Numbered from the stretch's first letter, positions 43,531 to 55,267 are shown. The stretch is DNA of 64,000 bases from Rhizomys pruinosus (GCA_009823505.1 VZQC01006595.1:186001-250000), one strand, 5' to 3'. Notes: generated from the letters alone by a model not told the origin. Numbers and translations: made by a program.

Positions 43531-43665
43531 GGGGCTGCATAGTGGCTCAGTAGGTAAAGGTGCTTGCTGCCAAGCCTGATGACCAGAGTTCAAACCACCC
43601 TTGACCCCATATGGTGGAAGGAGAAAACCAATTCCTGCAAGTTATCTTGAGACATACATGTATAA
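43531..43665 (+). repeat. B3 SINE
   Basis: agtggctcagtaggtaaagg, gcttgctgccaagcctgatg and ccatatggtggaaggagaaa are B3 motifs. Confidence 0.8.
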
Positions 43666-44974
43666 ATCATTTAGAGGAATTGCTAGCGGCTGCTGGGAAG
43701 ACTTTATCTGGGGTGGAGGGGGCCATACTTCTCTGAGGAAACATCTCAGAGTGGAGACAGTGCAAGGAAAGGATCGCTGTGGAGGGAGTATAACTTGCCC
43801 AGGCCCTTGTCAGGAGAGGGTGTCTGAGGTGATGCAGAGGTCTGGGTGGCTGGGGAGGGTGGCCAGGGCATGGCTATAGAATGGCAGGCTTCATGCCACC
43901 AGAAAGAGGCCACGCTGGGTGCTCCCTGTGGTGGGACACCATCAAGCATTCTGGCCAGGATGGGGAGTGGCCTGTGACTAGAATGGGTTTGTTGGGTGAG
44001 GACTGACCATGGTGAACAGAAAGCCACTGAGGAGGCCGTGCTGTGGCCCCAGCTGAGATGGCTGCAGATGGCCATGAGGATAAGGTGCAGGAGAGGCAGG
44101 TCCAATGCCAGGGGTGGCTGAGAGGTGGGGTGCTGCGGCATCCTTCTCCAGGGACCTGAGGCATTTCTTCTATGTCTGTTTTCCACGTAGCTTCCTATGG
44201 CCCTCAGTCCAAGAGCTGGTAACCCAGTGAGAGCAGATCATTATGCTTCTGGGACAGTGCCCAAGGGGGCAGCAGACCCTCTTGTAGCCTGTGGCTATGT
44301 TGCTCTTTGGCAATAAGTTGAAAGGGAAACAGGCTGCTTTGGGCAGCTCTTTGCTCCATTTCTAGGGTCTTCTTGCTGCCCACGGCCTCCCCAGCACCTC
44401 CCTCCCTAGGCTGTTCCCTGGCCCACAGCCTCCTTTCTGGAAGACTCAGATGGGAACTGAGCCCCTCCTCCCATCTCACGTTCTCCAACCCAAGCTCAAG
44501 CTGTGAAAAGCCCCATGCACTCAAACAGGAGCCTTCTAGAGACCCAGGCTTTCGTCCTAGAGTTCACCCAGTGGTGGGCACACTTTCTAGAGCAACATGT
44601 CCCTTCCATGCCTCTGCATTTCTTGAGTAAGGCCATATGTTGGTGGCAGAAGTGGGCAGGTCCCCAGCTTTAGTGCTGAGTTTAGTACAGTCTCTTTGGT
44701 AGCAGGCCCTCCTTCGATGGCCAGGTTCCTTCCTGCTCTGCATGGATGTAAATGGCCAATGTTTATGATTGGTACAAAAGCGGAGCCATTTCTGGGTACT
44801 GAGATAGCAATGGACAGCAAAGCATGTGTCCTAAGCAAGGTGCAAAGAATGACAGCAACCACTTAGATAGGCATCATCTGAGATGAAAGGCAGCCCAAGG
44901 CCCTCTGCCTACCCAAGCCATCATTTTGCAACTGTGTACTGCTCGAAGGGTTGGTGTTGTTCAGATAGAGCCAT
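43666..44974. other. apparently unique intron 3 sequence
   Basis: No SINE was recognised in 1.3 kb and no EphB2 exon is present. Confidence 0.45.
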
Positions 44975-45179
44975 CCATCCATCTACCAAACCATCCATCC
45001 ATCCATCCATCCATCCATCCATCCATCCATCCATCTACCAAACCATCCATCCATCCATCTGTCCGTCCATCCATCTGTCCATCCACCTGTCCATCCACCC
45101 GTCCATCTGTCCACCCATCCACCCGTCCACCCATCCACCCGTCCACCCATCCCTCTGTCCACCCATCCTCTTATCCATC
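44975..45179. repeat. (CCAT)n tetranucleotide tract, degenerate at the right
   Basis: Perfect ccat units (44999-45032) decay into ccatctgtc/ccacccgtc variants over about 200 bp. Confidence 0.96.
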
Positions 45180-45607
45180 CAGATTCACTGAGTATCCTTT
45201 ATTAGCCAGGCACTGTGCCAGGACTAGGTTCAAGTAGCAGCTAGTAACAATTGAGATCCTGCCCTGCCCTATCAAGCAAGACCTGAAATAAATAATTACC
45301 AAGGGAATACACGGCACCAGATTTTGTTAACTATGAAACAGGCTAGAGCTGTCCCTACTATACTCCAGAGTACCCAAGTCTCATCTTTGTTCTTTTCAGC
45401 ACTGTAAAGCCTTATTCGATTCACCAGAGCTGGTGGCCCATCTATGATACCTTCACTGGATCTCCTGGGCTACGGATGCTATTCAGCCCCAAGAAACTGA
45501 TGCACCATATCCTGCATTGAAGCCCATGAACTTGAACTATCATTTGCATAATGGTGGAATTTTAATTTCAATGTCTCCTCCTTTGAAAACCCTCCCTTAA
45601 CCACTCT

Positions 45608-45935
45608 GTAGTGGTATGAATGTAAAATGTCCTCCATAGAGTCACGTGTTTGAATACTCTGTCCCCAGCTGGTGGCAATGTTTGGGAAAGCTGTGAAACT
45701 TTTATATGCACTGGAGGAAGTACATAACTGGGGATGGACCTTGACGTTTTATAGCCTGGCCCAATTTCTGATGTGGTGGGGGACAAGCTGACCTCACATT
45801 CCTGCTGCTGCCGTGCCTTCTCAGCCATGATGGATCACAACCCCCTCTGGAACTGTGAGCTGAAACAAACCCTTTCTCCCTTAAGCTGCTTTGGTCAGAG
45901 CATTTCATCACAGCAACAGAGAAGTGACTAAGACA
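45608..45935. repeat. rodent dispersed repeat of unresolved class
   Basis: gtggtatgaatgtaaaatgt, then gtccccagctggtggcaatg and tcacagcaacagagaagtga resemble a family I know from rodent genomes, but I cannot assign it to an LTR, L1 or DNA class. No coding frame. Confidence 0.5.
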
Positions 45936-46419
45936 TACACCCTGTCCTCAGTCTTGGTCCCCTAAAGAGCCAGATTGATTTCTTCTCTAAGCTCCCACAG
46001 GAGTTGTGTACATCTCCATTTAGTCCCCAAACCACAGTTACCCTGCCTTCCATCCCTAAAGCTGAGTCTCTTGCTGAGCATGACGAGGCCCTCGTCACCT
46101 CTGAATCCCATGTAAAGGTGGACATGTGGTGGCTCTCACTAAGAATGTGTGGATGGCAGAGTGGATACCAGGTGGCTGTGGGTCCAAGCTTTGACCACTG
46201 GGCCACACCCTAAGGTGATCTGCAAAGAGTTTCACCTTGCCTACCAGCTTTCCCCAGACATGCATGATGGCTGCCTAGAGAGTGTTAGGAAGGATTCTGA
46301 AGTAGCGTCTGGAGTGGAAGGATGGGAACTGTGATCCACTTGTGTTGTCTGCTCTGAGTGCAAGAGAGGGGTGGGCCTGTGGAGCTGTCTCATCCCCTGA
46401 GAAAGTCCTTTGCTCTTTT

Positions 46420-46566
46420 TTTTTGTCTTTTCGAGACACGGTCTCTCTGTAGCCCCAGCTGTCCTGGAACTCACTCTGTAGACCAGGCTGGCCTTGAACT
46501 CACAAAGATCTGCCTGCCTCTGCCTCCCAAGTGCTAGGATTAAAGGCGTGCGCCACCACACCCAGC
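46420..46566 (-). repeat. B1 SINE with 10-bp target-site duplication
   Basis: A reverse B1 flanked by ttgctctttt at about 46410-46419 and 46567-46576. Confidence 0.94.
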
Positions 46567-46666
46567 TTGCTCTTTTATTGTGAGGGTATAATATATAATT
46601 AGCTATAAAAGGATTATGAGTTTAACAAAGCAGAGTTAGATTTTTTTTCCTGAACTACCTTTGCTC

Positions 46667-46803
46667 GTGTGTGTGTGTGTGTGTGTGGTGTGTGTGTGGT
46701 GTGTGTGGTGTGTGTGTGTGTGGTGTGTGTGTGTGGGGGTGGTGTGTGTGTGGGGTGTGTGTGTGTGTGTGTGTGTGTGTCTCTGTGTATGTGATATATG
46801 TGT

Positions 46804-46834
<31 letters not shown>

Positions 46835-46861
46835 GTATATGTGTGTGTGGTGTGTGTGTGT
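46667..46861. repeat. (TG)n/(TGTGG)n tract
   Basis: About 195 bp of TG with frequent TGG interruptions. Confidence 0.96.
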
Positions 46862-47047
46862 GTTGAGGCAGGGTCTACAGCCCAGGCTGGCCTCAACTTC
46901 TGATCCTCATGCTTCTGTCTCCCGAGTGGGTGTGGGATTACAGGTATAATTCCACCATCATATCTGTTTCTGTGCTACTGAGAATCAAACCCAGGGCTTC
47001 ACGTGTGCTAGGCAGGCACTTTACCAACAGCCCTATATCCTCAGGTC
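46862..47047 (-). repeat. B4 SINE
   Basis: A B1-like part (ggcagggtctacagcccagg) followed by a reverse ID head (caggcactttaccaacagcc) on the + strand. Confidence 0.8.
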
Positions 47048-48047
47048 CTCCTTTTGCTCCTTAAGGCTTTTCTACCCCATCTACACACGAGCAGTCTAGA
47101 CTCAATTATATTTAACACTGTGGAAGTTTGAGCTCCACACCCTCCAGTAGTAAGAGTTTTCTCTGGGGAGAGAAGCCACATACCACCATAGCTCAGAGCT
47201 TGGTGCACAGCAGATGTGCGCAGTAAATGCTGGCTGAAGGAGGGTCATCCTCGGTCATCACGGAGCCTCTATAGGGAGAATAGGGCTTATCCCATTTCAA
47301 CACAGGGCAGCAGAGTTAAACGGGAAGTACAGATGCACCCAGAGCAGTGTAGATGCATCTAGAATCACCACACGATAATGCCTATGCTGTCCCCCGGGTC
47401 TCTGGCTCCAACCACATCGCACTTTGAATCCACAAACATTTCATAGTGGTGGCTTCACTTGAGCTCTGAAAGGATTCTGGCGAGACAGCGATCATTGTCC
47501 TCAGCTGGCAGACTGATGCTGGGAGAAGGTGTGTGACTTGTTAGAATCACGGGGCTAGGACCAGGTTCTAGACTGCCTGCTCTGCCTCCCTGGCTTTTAA
47601 TTTCAGGCTGGGCTCTACTTCCTCCCAGCCGTCTCTGCTTTCAGGAGGGAAGAAAGAAACAGGCAGACAGAATGTAATGTGAACCCAGCTCCCTCTCCCC
47701 GGAGGCCAAGCCCTACCTTGGGCAGCGTTTCTGAGAAGAGGGGACAAGGGGTCACAGGCCTGAGCAGTGGGGCGCCAACTGCCAAGTGGATGACAGGCCT
47801 CCCTGGGCTTCCCCGTGACCCCAGCCTGGCTTTCAGCTGGGTAAACAGGAGCCAAACTCCTGTGAGGACTTGGAGAGGCAGACTGACTATCTGTTGCTAA
47901 GAATTCTGAGAAAAAGGCAGGGGGAGGCTGAAGTGAAGAACTGATGGGAACAGCCATGAAGGACTGGGCTGGTACCATCTGCAAGAATGGCCAGGCCGGA
48001 TCTGGCATCAATGCCTTTCATACATGTTTGGTTGATACTTTTGTTCA
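47048..48047. other. mostly unique intron 3 sequence
   Basis: A reverse MIR piece probably lies at 47490-47580 (cagctggcagactgatgctg). Nothing else was recognised. Confidence 0.4.
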
Positions 48048-48172
48048 TTTGTTTGTATGCTGAAGCAGGATCTCATGCAACTCAGGATGGCCTGAACTTG
48101 ATATGTAGCCAAGGATGACCTTGAACCCCGGATCCCCCTGCCTCCACCTCCTGAGTGCTGGAATTACATGAC
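48048..48172 (-). repeat. B1/B4 relic
   Basis: tgatatgtagccaaggatga followed by ctcctgagtgctggaattac in reverse B1 order. Confidence 0.65.
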
Positions 48173-48780
48173 CACTTGTCTTAAAGTAAGCTATGTGCAA
48201 CTCAGCCTGTGTTCCATGGCCCCAGTGACTCAGTTTCTCTACCTAGAAAATGAGCCTGGAGACAAACTTCCCAGGGCCAGAGGAACACTTCTTTTCCCCC
48301 TACTGCACCCCATTTTTAGAGACCCCACCCTCTTATACATGAGCTGTAAATTGTCACATCAGACTTCATCTACACAAAGGCAGGACGTGTCCCATATGCA
48401 GGAAGTCACAGCTATGAGTCTTGGCCCTAGCTAGCCCTGGGCAGGGATTTGGGGGCCAGGTCCCCGTGACAGTGGGGTAACCACTTCCTGTCTTTAGGTC
48501 TCAGTGGTTTTCTTCATGCTTGGCTGGGAGTACAGGACCATTTCTTCTCCCTGGGGTATGCTTTACTCTTCCAGCATGGCTGATCCGGCAACCTGGGTCC
48601 ATGTTCCCACAATGTCTCTCCAGTCTCCCTCCATCCATCTAACTACAGGTGCTCTTCCGTCCATCACCTCACAGGACCTCTGTGTGTCTGTCATGTGACC
48701 ATACCCCACCTTTCTTTCTTACCTATGCCATGAGCTTGCAGAGACTGCTGAATCTTTTTTTTTTTTTTAATATATTTTTG

Positions 48781-48927
48781 TTGGGCGTGGTGGCACACGC
48801 CTTTAATCCCAGTACTCAGATGGTACAGGTAGGCGGGTCTCTGTGAGTTCAAGGCTAGCCTGGTCTACAGAGTGAGTTCCAGGCCAGCTGAGGCTACAGG
48901 GAGACCCTGTCTCAAAAAGACCAAAAA
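48781..48927 (+). repeat. B1 SINE
   Basis: gggcgtggtggcacacgcct to accctgtctcaaaaagacca. Its A-tail abuts the tail of the next B2. Confidence 0.92.
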
Positions 48928-49153
48928 TATTTTATTTATTATTTTTATTTTATGCGTATGAATGTATTGCCTTGCATGTGTGTAAGTGCACCCATATTGT
49001 GCAATGACTACAGAAGTCAGAAGAGGGTGTTGGATCTCCTGGAACTGGAGTTACAGATGGTTGTTAGCTGCCATGTGGGTGCTGGGAATGGAACCCAGGT
49101 TCTTTGTAAGGGCAGCCAGTGCTTTTAACTGCTGAGCAATTTCTCCTGCCCCG
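48928..49153 (-). repeat. B2 SINE, older
   Basis: Reverse B2: attttatgcgtatgaatgta, tctcctggaactggagttac, then ctgctgagcaatttctcctg. It lacks the young module, being diverged at gcaatgactaca. Confidence 0.88.
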
Positions 49154-49155
49154 AA

Positions 49156-49295
49156 GTTTTTTGTCTGTTTTTGACACAGGGTCTCCCTGCAGTTCTCACT
49201 TTGTAGATCAGATTGACCTTGAACTTACAGAGATCCACCTGCCTCTGCCTCCTGAGTGCCAGGATTAAAAGCTTGTACCACCATACTGGGCTAAA
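49156..49295 (-). repeat. B1 SINE, diverged
   Basis: ttttgacacagggtctccct, then cctgagtgccaggattaaaa to ccaccatactgggc. Confidence 0.85.
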
Positions 49296-50455
49296 GACTG
49301 CTGGCTCTTAAAGGAAGGCTCAGATGTGTCTTCTCAGTCTCCCAAAGTGCCTGGGACAAAGAGCGTGGTGGCTCTGGAATCCACAGAGAAGGAGAGACAT
49401 AAAGGAAGAGGGAGGGAGAGAGCAAGGAAAGGAGGGGGAGAGTTGAAGGCTCCGGCCATTTGGCAAGAGCTGAAGCTGCAGGCCACTCAGAGGCCCCTGA
49501 AGGTCAAGCTCGAGGGCCAGCTGGCAGTGAACCCCCACCTGGTTGATTCCTCACCTGGCAGAAGCCTCTTCAAGGTCCCTCCTGCTTTGTGATATAAACT
49601 CCCAAATGCACATAAATCTGTAGATTTATGAACCGCAGCCCTGGGCCCACTGTGATAACCTCTCCTTACCACAGTGCTCCTGTCCGCCAGTGTTTTCAAA
49701 TAATGGGGAAAGGAGGAGAGGCAAGGGGCCCCCCAGTCCTCATTTTCTCTCCACTCCCAGAGCCCAGTACTGAGTTGGTCTCTGACAGCCTTGAGAACAA
49801 GTGGCTGACCCCCCACCTGGCGCCCGGGCTGAGGTCCCAGCATGCCACCCGTGGACACACACACTCTACGGAGTGCGGCCCATCAGACGGCTTTGAGACA
49901 TCAAAAGCAGCAACTCTGGAAAGGCCGGGGCCCTGCTGGAGAGGCCACGCTGCAGGACCACTGGGCCCCAGGCTGGTGATTCATGTCTCCCTCATCTGGG
50001 GTGGGAGCGAGGGCTGAGTCTGAGCTGAATTCATAAGACCTGCTCTGTTTTATCTCACAGATGTTTCTGGAATGGATGTGTCAAGGAAAAAAAAAAAAAA
50101 GGAGGACGAAGTTAAAAAATTCCAACTCAGCACATGTCCTCCAGCCCGGAGACGTGACAGGGATTAAAACGTTCTTCCCCTCGTTTGCCCGACTGCACAG
50201 GAGGAAGCTGAGTTGCATCCTCATCAAGTAAGTTCTGGGCACCTGCCAGTGATGAAGACAAGCTCCTCAGTAGCCTGGCTTTGGAAACAAGCTCACAAAA
50301 TATGGATGCACGTGTGAACATGTGCGGCATACCCCTCTCCACGGTCCAGAACCCATCTCTAAGTGGCTGTTGTGCACTGAGAACTGTATGTGTGCCCTTG
50401 CAGCCAAAAATGTCAACTATGTACCTCTTCAATTAAAAAAAAAAAAATGAGAATC
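49296..50455. other. mostly unique intron 3 sequence
   Basis: A purine-rich stretch (49387-49442) and a 16-A run (about 50087-50101) are the only simple features. No exon or SINE was recognised. Confidence 0.45.
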
Positions 50456-50599
50456 TGGAGCCAGGCCTTTAATCCCAGTACTTGGGAGGCAGAAGCAGGT
50501 GGATCTTTGTGAGTTCAAGGCCAGCCTCAGTTCCAGGACAGCTGGGACTAGAAGGAGACCCTGTCTCAAAAAAAGAAACAAAAAAAAAAAAAAAAAATA
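50456..50599 (+). repeat. B1 SINE, 5'-truncated and internally deleted
   Basis: ccaggcctttaatcccagta to ccctgtctcaaaaaaagaaa with a long A tail. The tggtctacagagtg segment is missing. Confidence 0.9.
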
Positions 50600-50950
50600 G
50601 GAAAGAGAGAGAGAGAGAGTCAGTCTGACTGCTATGCAGCCCACAGTGGCCAGGAGCTCTTCATCCTCCTGTCTCCACCTTACAGGGGCTGGGCTTACAG
50701 GTATACGGCCTGGGAGGTCTGTGCCCCCTTGCATGGCAAGTCCAAGTACATACCGTGTCATCTCACCTGAGCTGATGAGCCTGCAGATGGGAAACCATAC
50801 CCGTTCATGCACACAGTTCCTGTGTGTGCTGCGGTGTACTATGTCCACCTCAGTCTTTAAATATCCAAACACATACATGTATACATCTTTGTGTCCTCAT
50901 ACAAGTGTGTGCATCTCCTAATATGTCCTCTTTCAAAATAGGTGCCTTCT

Positions 50951-51080
50951 AGCCTGGCGTGGGGGTGCCTGCTTGTCACCTCAGCACTTGGGAGGTGGAA
51001 GTAGGAAGATCAGAAGTTCAAGGTTAGCCATGGGCCCATAGCAAGAGCCTGTCTCAGAAAGCAAACCAAAACAGCATAGG
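50951..51080 (+). repeat. B1/B4-type SINE, diverged
   Basis: agcctggcgtgggggtgcct, then tcagcacttgggaggtggaa and gagcctgtctcagaaagcaa. Confidence 0.7.
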
Positions 51081-51145
51081 GAGAGAGCAGTGCTGTCTGC
51101 ACCCTGGAGGCTGAAACTGTGGCTGCCGGCCACACTGAGCCTGTG

Positions 51146-51147
51146 GG

Positions 51148-51178
<31 letters not shown>

Positions 51179-51600
51179 TGTGTGAGTGTAGGTGTGTGTA
51201 TGAGTGTAGGTGTGTATATGTGGTGTGTGTGGTGTGTGTGTGCGTGCGTGTGTGGTGTGTGTGTGCGTGTGCGTGTGCGTGTGCGTGTGGTGTGTGAGTG
51301 TGTGTGCGTGTGGTGTGTGTGTATGTGGTGTGTGTATGGTGTGTGTGCGTGTGGTGTGTGTGTGTGCGTGTGGTGTGTGTGTGTGCGTGTGGTGTGTGTG
51401 TGTGTGAGTGTGGGTGCATGTGTGTGGTGTGTGTGTAGGTATGTGTATGTGGTGTGTGTGTGGTGTGTAGGTGTATGTGTGCGTGTGGGGGGGTGTGGTG
51501 TATGTGTGTGTGTGTGGTGCGTATGTGTGTGTGTGTGTTCCCATGTGTATGTGTACGTATATTTGTAGGTGTGTATGCACATTTGTGTTCATGTGTGTGT
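51146..51600. repeat. long (GT)n tract with CG interruptions
   Basis: About 455 bp of gtgtgtgtgc/gtgtggtg variants. The TGCG steps favour left-handed DNA. CA-rich in the Ephb2 RNA. Confidence 0.96.
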
Positions 51601-52055
51601 AGCATGAATTTGATGTGGGGTGTCTTTCCTAATCATTTTTTCCTCTGTTTATTGAGGCAGAATCTCTTGCTGAAGCCAGCACACCTGCCCTGCTTTTTTG
51701 TTGTTGTTTGTTTTTGGTTTTTTTTGAGACAGGATCTCCAGGTAGTCCCAGCTATCCTGGAACTCACTATGTAGACCAGCCTGGCCTTGAACTCACAGAG
51801 ATCCACCTGCCTCTGCCTCTCGAGTGCTGGGATTAAAGGCATGTGCCACCACATGGGCTTGCCCTGCTTTTATGTGGGTTCTAGAGATCTGAACTCTTGT
51901 CTTCATGTTTGTATGGCAAGCATTTTATCTACTGTAGTTTTTGAGACAAGACCCCTTACTAAAGCTGAACTGACAGACTAACGGCACCGCACTCAGGTCC
52001 TCGTGCTTCCACAGCAAGTACTTTAGTGACTGAACTATCTCCCTAACCCTGAGTT
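51601..52055 (-). repeat. old B3/RSINE-type SINE split by a B1
   Basis: ttgaggcagaatctcttgct before and tatgtgggttctagagatct after the B1 at 51698-51859 are adjacent parts of the same old family. The remainder to 52055 (gtgactgaactatctcccta) continues in reverse tRNA-head order. Confidence 0.65.
51698..51859 (-). repeat. B1 SINE nested in an older SINE
   Basis: Reverse B1 flanked by tgccctgctttt at 51686-51697 and 51860-51871. Confidence 0.93.
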
Positions 52056-52885
52056 TGTTTTTTGAAAACAAAGTTTTATCAGAACACAGCCATCCATTTG
52101 ATTCCAGGCTGTCTACACTGCTTTTAAACTACAGTGGTTGAATAATGGCTAGAGAGCGCATAGGAAGCCCTCGAGGCAAGAACGTCAACTCTCAGGGCCT
52201 TTGCGGTTCACTGATCCCGAGTCAATGTTTTTCACATAAGGAAAGTGAGAATCAGACAGCATATTAACTGCCCAGCATCATGGGGCAGGAAGCATTTAGT
52301 TAGCTCAACACCTGGCTGCCCCCCACCTGGCCGTCTCTGGGGGGCCTAACGGCAGCTGTTTCCACATGCTTGTCCCTCTGTCCCTGCGTGCGTCTGCACC
52401 TGGGGGAAGATTTATTTGCCTTTATGAGCCTTTGTGATATATCTGAGAAAGAAAATGTGCATTTTTTTCTATTTGTTGGGAGCAGGGTTCTAATGAAACA
52501 GGTCACCAGAGTCTAATAATTGGTGTCTACTTAGTCAATTTCTGAGAAGTCTGTGAAAATATCCCACTAAGAATGTGGGTTTGGTTTGACAATTTCTTCT
52601 TGCAAGAATATCAGTTTTGGAAACATTTGGAGACTGTGTTCTGCCAGTCAATACTGTTACGTTCTAGTGTTATGTAAATAACTCTCTTTGTCCCTAATAG
52701 TGCCTTCATCCTAGCCTTTCCACAGAGCAGTTATCTCACTACCAGTTTTCTTCTAGGGAATATTTGCTGATGTATAATTTTCTATCCTTTACTTTTGGCC
52801 TTTGTATATGATTACCTCTTGGCTTGTGTCTGGTAAGCAGATACAGCTGATGCTAGATACACAAGACCTCTATCACTGAGGCTCA
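52056..52885. other. repeat-free AT-rich block of intron 3
   Basis: About 830 bp with no recognisable transposon. It contains AT-rich motifs such as ctaataattggtgtctactt, gagaaagaaaatgtgcattt and gatatatctgag. Candidate conserved non-coding sequence; conservation cannot be tested here. Confidence 0.35.
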
Positions 52886-53150
52886 GCCCATGTTTTTTTT
52901 TTTTTTTGTGTGTGTGTGTCTGTGTGTGTGTCTGTGTGGTATATGTGTGTGCCTGTGCGCCTGCAGTAGCCAGAGGACATTGGCTAGGTTGGCTGACCAG
53001 TCTGACAGGGTCTGCCTATCTCTGCACCTCCGACACTGGGGTTACAGGTGTACATAGACATAACTAGCTTTTTACATGCATGCTGTGGATTTGAACTCAG
53101 GTCCTCATCTTGCACAGCAAACACTCTTCCATCTGAGCCCTTTCCCCCAG
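52886..53150 (-). repeat. B3/RSINE-type SINE
   Basis: T run, GT tract, then cagtagccagaggacattgg and ttgaactcaggtcctcatct, ending at the reverse tRNA head catctgagccc. Confidence 0.7.
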
Positions 53151-53154
53151 CCCT

Positions 53155-53370
53155 GTTTGTTTGTGAGACAGGGTCCTGTGTTGCTCAGGCTGGCCTTGAA
53201 CTCATTATGTCATCAAGGATGAACTTGAACTCCTGGTCTTTCTGCCTCTACTGCAGAGTGCTGGGATTACAGGCATGCACCACCATGCCTAGTTTATGTG
53301 GTGCTGAGGATCAAAACCAGGGCCTCATGCTAAGCAAGCACTCTACCAATTGAGCCACACCTCAGCCCTC
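53155..53370 (-). repeat. B4 SINE
   Basis: gtgagacagggtcctgtgtt, tgctgggattacaggcatgc, then the reverse ID head caagcactctaccaattgag. Confidence 0.85.
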
Positions 53371-53566
53371 AGAATTGAACAGTTCTTATCTACTTAGGGA
53401 CCATTTGAACCTGCACTTGATCTTTCTTATATACTCTTATACTGTGCATCTTTTCATTCATTAAACTCTTTTCTCCTTTTTTGTTTTCTGTGTAATTGAT
53501 TACATTTTTCTCCTGTCCCTTTATCACCTTTACTAGTTAAGAAGTTAAACATTCTAGTTCTCCTCT

Positions 53567-53655
53567 ACTTTTTTTTCCTTCTGTGCTGGGAGTGGAACCC
53601 TGGGCCTCCTGTGTACTGAGCATGTGTTCCATCCCTGAGCCATCCACAGCCGCAC
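53567..53655 (-). repeat. ID-like SINE
   Basis: T run followed by gctgggagtggaaccctggg and catccctgagccatccacag, a reverse ID head with tail. Confidence 0.7.
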
Positions 53656-53739
53656 TCTGACATTTTTAACACACTCATTTGTCTCAATCAAGTGAAAAGT
53701 TACTTGATAACCATATCTGCTAGGAAAACAATCTTACTG

Positions 53740-53742
53740 TTT

Positions 53743-53773
<31 letters not shown>

Positions 53774-53910
53774 TTAGAGACAAGGTTTCACTGTGTAGCT
53801 CTGGCTGGCCTGGAACTCATAGACCAGGCTGACCTCAGTCTCACAGAGTTCCACCTGCTTCTGCCTCTTGAGTGCTGGGACCAAAGGCATGAGCTGACAC
53901 ACCTGGCTCT
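53740..53910 (-). repeat. (TCTG)n and B1 SINE, diverged
   Basis: Eight TCTG units (53740-53772) form the altered tail of a reverse B1 (gagacaaggtttcactgtgt to gagctgacacacctggct). Confidence 0.85.
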
Positions 53911-53932
53911 TAACTGTGTTTAATTCCAACCT

Positions 53933-53933
<1 letters not shown>

Positions 53934-54000
<67 letters not shown>

Positions 54001-54001
54001 T
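53934..54001. repeat. (TTTC)n microsatellite
   Basis: About 17 perfect TTTC units at the tail end of the adjacent B2. Confidence 0.97.
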
Positions 54002-54211
54002 ACTTATTTTTATGTGTATAAGTGTACTGGCTGCACGCAGGTTGGTGCACCCGTGTCGTGCAATGCTGCAGAGGTCAAAAGAGGGCGTCGGATTCCCCTG
54101 GATCTGGAGTTAAAGATGGTTCTTAGCCACCATGTGGGTGCTGGGAATCGAACCGGGGTCCTCTGCAAGAGCAGTCAGCGCTCTTAACCACTGAGCCATC
54201 TCTCCAGTCCC
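54002..54211 (-). repeat. B2 SINE
   Basis: Reverse B2 with gtgcacccgtgtcgtgcaat and ccactgagccatctctccag. No internal duplication (ggatctggagttaaagatgg). Its A-rich tail probably seeded the TTTC repeat. Confidence 0.93.
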
Positions 54212-54879
54212 CAACTTTATTTCTTTCATCTCCCATTTTATGGCTCAATTTTGTTCCATTTACTATAAAAAAATTCCCTAAATGGAAAACTAGGAAAGAC
54301 ACCCAAGGATGCCAGGTATGTGCCAATACTAACTCCAGCAGCTTTTTACATTTGAAGGGGGGCAGGGAGATGGGGTCCACACCAGCTCAATCCTTCATGT
54401 TCTAGCAGGCTCTCTCTCTCTGTCTCTCACTCTGTAGCCCACATCTGCAAAACTGTACATGCATGACTGTACATATCATGTGAGTCTATCAGCATGCTGC
54501 TGTGGGTGCAGGGGCAGTCATTTACAAAGCTGTCATTGTGTCCCTCCCCACGGAGAGCATCATGGGGCCTCCGGCATCTAACCTTCTATACTCTGACAGA
54601 GCACAGAAGGCTATGGGAGAGCAGATGTGGCTTAATGAGATCGAGACGCTCCTGCCAGGGGAACAGGGACCAGCCAGACTCAAGAGGAATGGCCTGCCTG
54701 AGTGATAACCACTGCGGTTGCCTCCCATCCCAAGAATCAGAAGCTCTGTGATTCTGAGCAAGTCCCTTAACCTCGGTAAAAGCCAGCATACCCTGCTGAA
54801 GTGTCATGAGCCTTCAAAGACACGGTGGATGGGAAGGCACCCAGCAAGCTGAGACAGAATCTATGAGGTCAAGACAGTT
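54212..54879. other. apparently unique intron 3 sequence
   Basis: Nothing recognised apart from a short CT-rich patch at 54411-54430. Confidence 0.4.
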
Positions 54880-55025
54880 CAGTGGGAAAGGGTGGTTATC
54901 ACCAAGTCTGATAACCTGGGTTTGATCCCACATGGTGGAAGGAAAGAATGAATGAACCATGCAAGTTGTCTATAAGCCCCCTGCCCCCATGGTCCAAGGC
55001 ACATGTTGTCCCCTCCCCACAATAA
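54880..55025 (+). repeat. B3 SINE, diverged
   Basis: gttcagtgggaaagggtggt, aagtctgataacctgggttt and cccacatggtggaaggaaag are B3 motifs. Confidence 0.7.
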
Positions 55026-55034
55026 ATTTTTATA

Positions 55035-55229
55035 TATTATTATTATTATTATATGTGTGTAATTGTATTGCCATCATGCAATGCCTGTGGAAGTCAGAAG
55101 AAGGCATCCGATCCCCTGGAACTGGAGTTATGAATGGTTGTTCGCTACCATGTAGGTGCTGGCAACCAAACCCAGGTCCTCTGCAAGAGCAATAGGTGCT
55201 CTTAACCACTGAGCCATCTCTCCAGCCCC
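55035..55229 (-). repeat. B2 SINE with (TAT)n tail
   Basis: Reverse B2 (tgccatcatgcaatgcctgt, ccactgagccatctctccag). ccacaataa-T repeats on both sides (about 55017 and 55229) suggest the target-site duplication. Confidence 0.88.
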
Positions 55230-55267
55230 CACAATAATTTTTTAAATTATAATTTTAGTAGTGGTAA

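Noticed and set aside
44883..45237. Frame encoding repeated Ile-His-Pro-Ser
   Set aside because: Product of the CCAT tetranucleotide repeat, not a protein repeat.
51010..51605. Long open frames rich in Thr-His or Cys-Val, also at 8.7-9.4, 22, 46.7 and 57 kb
   Set aside because: These are translations of CA/GT microsatellites, which lack stop codons in several frames.
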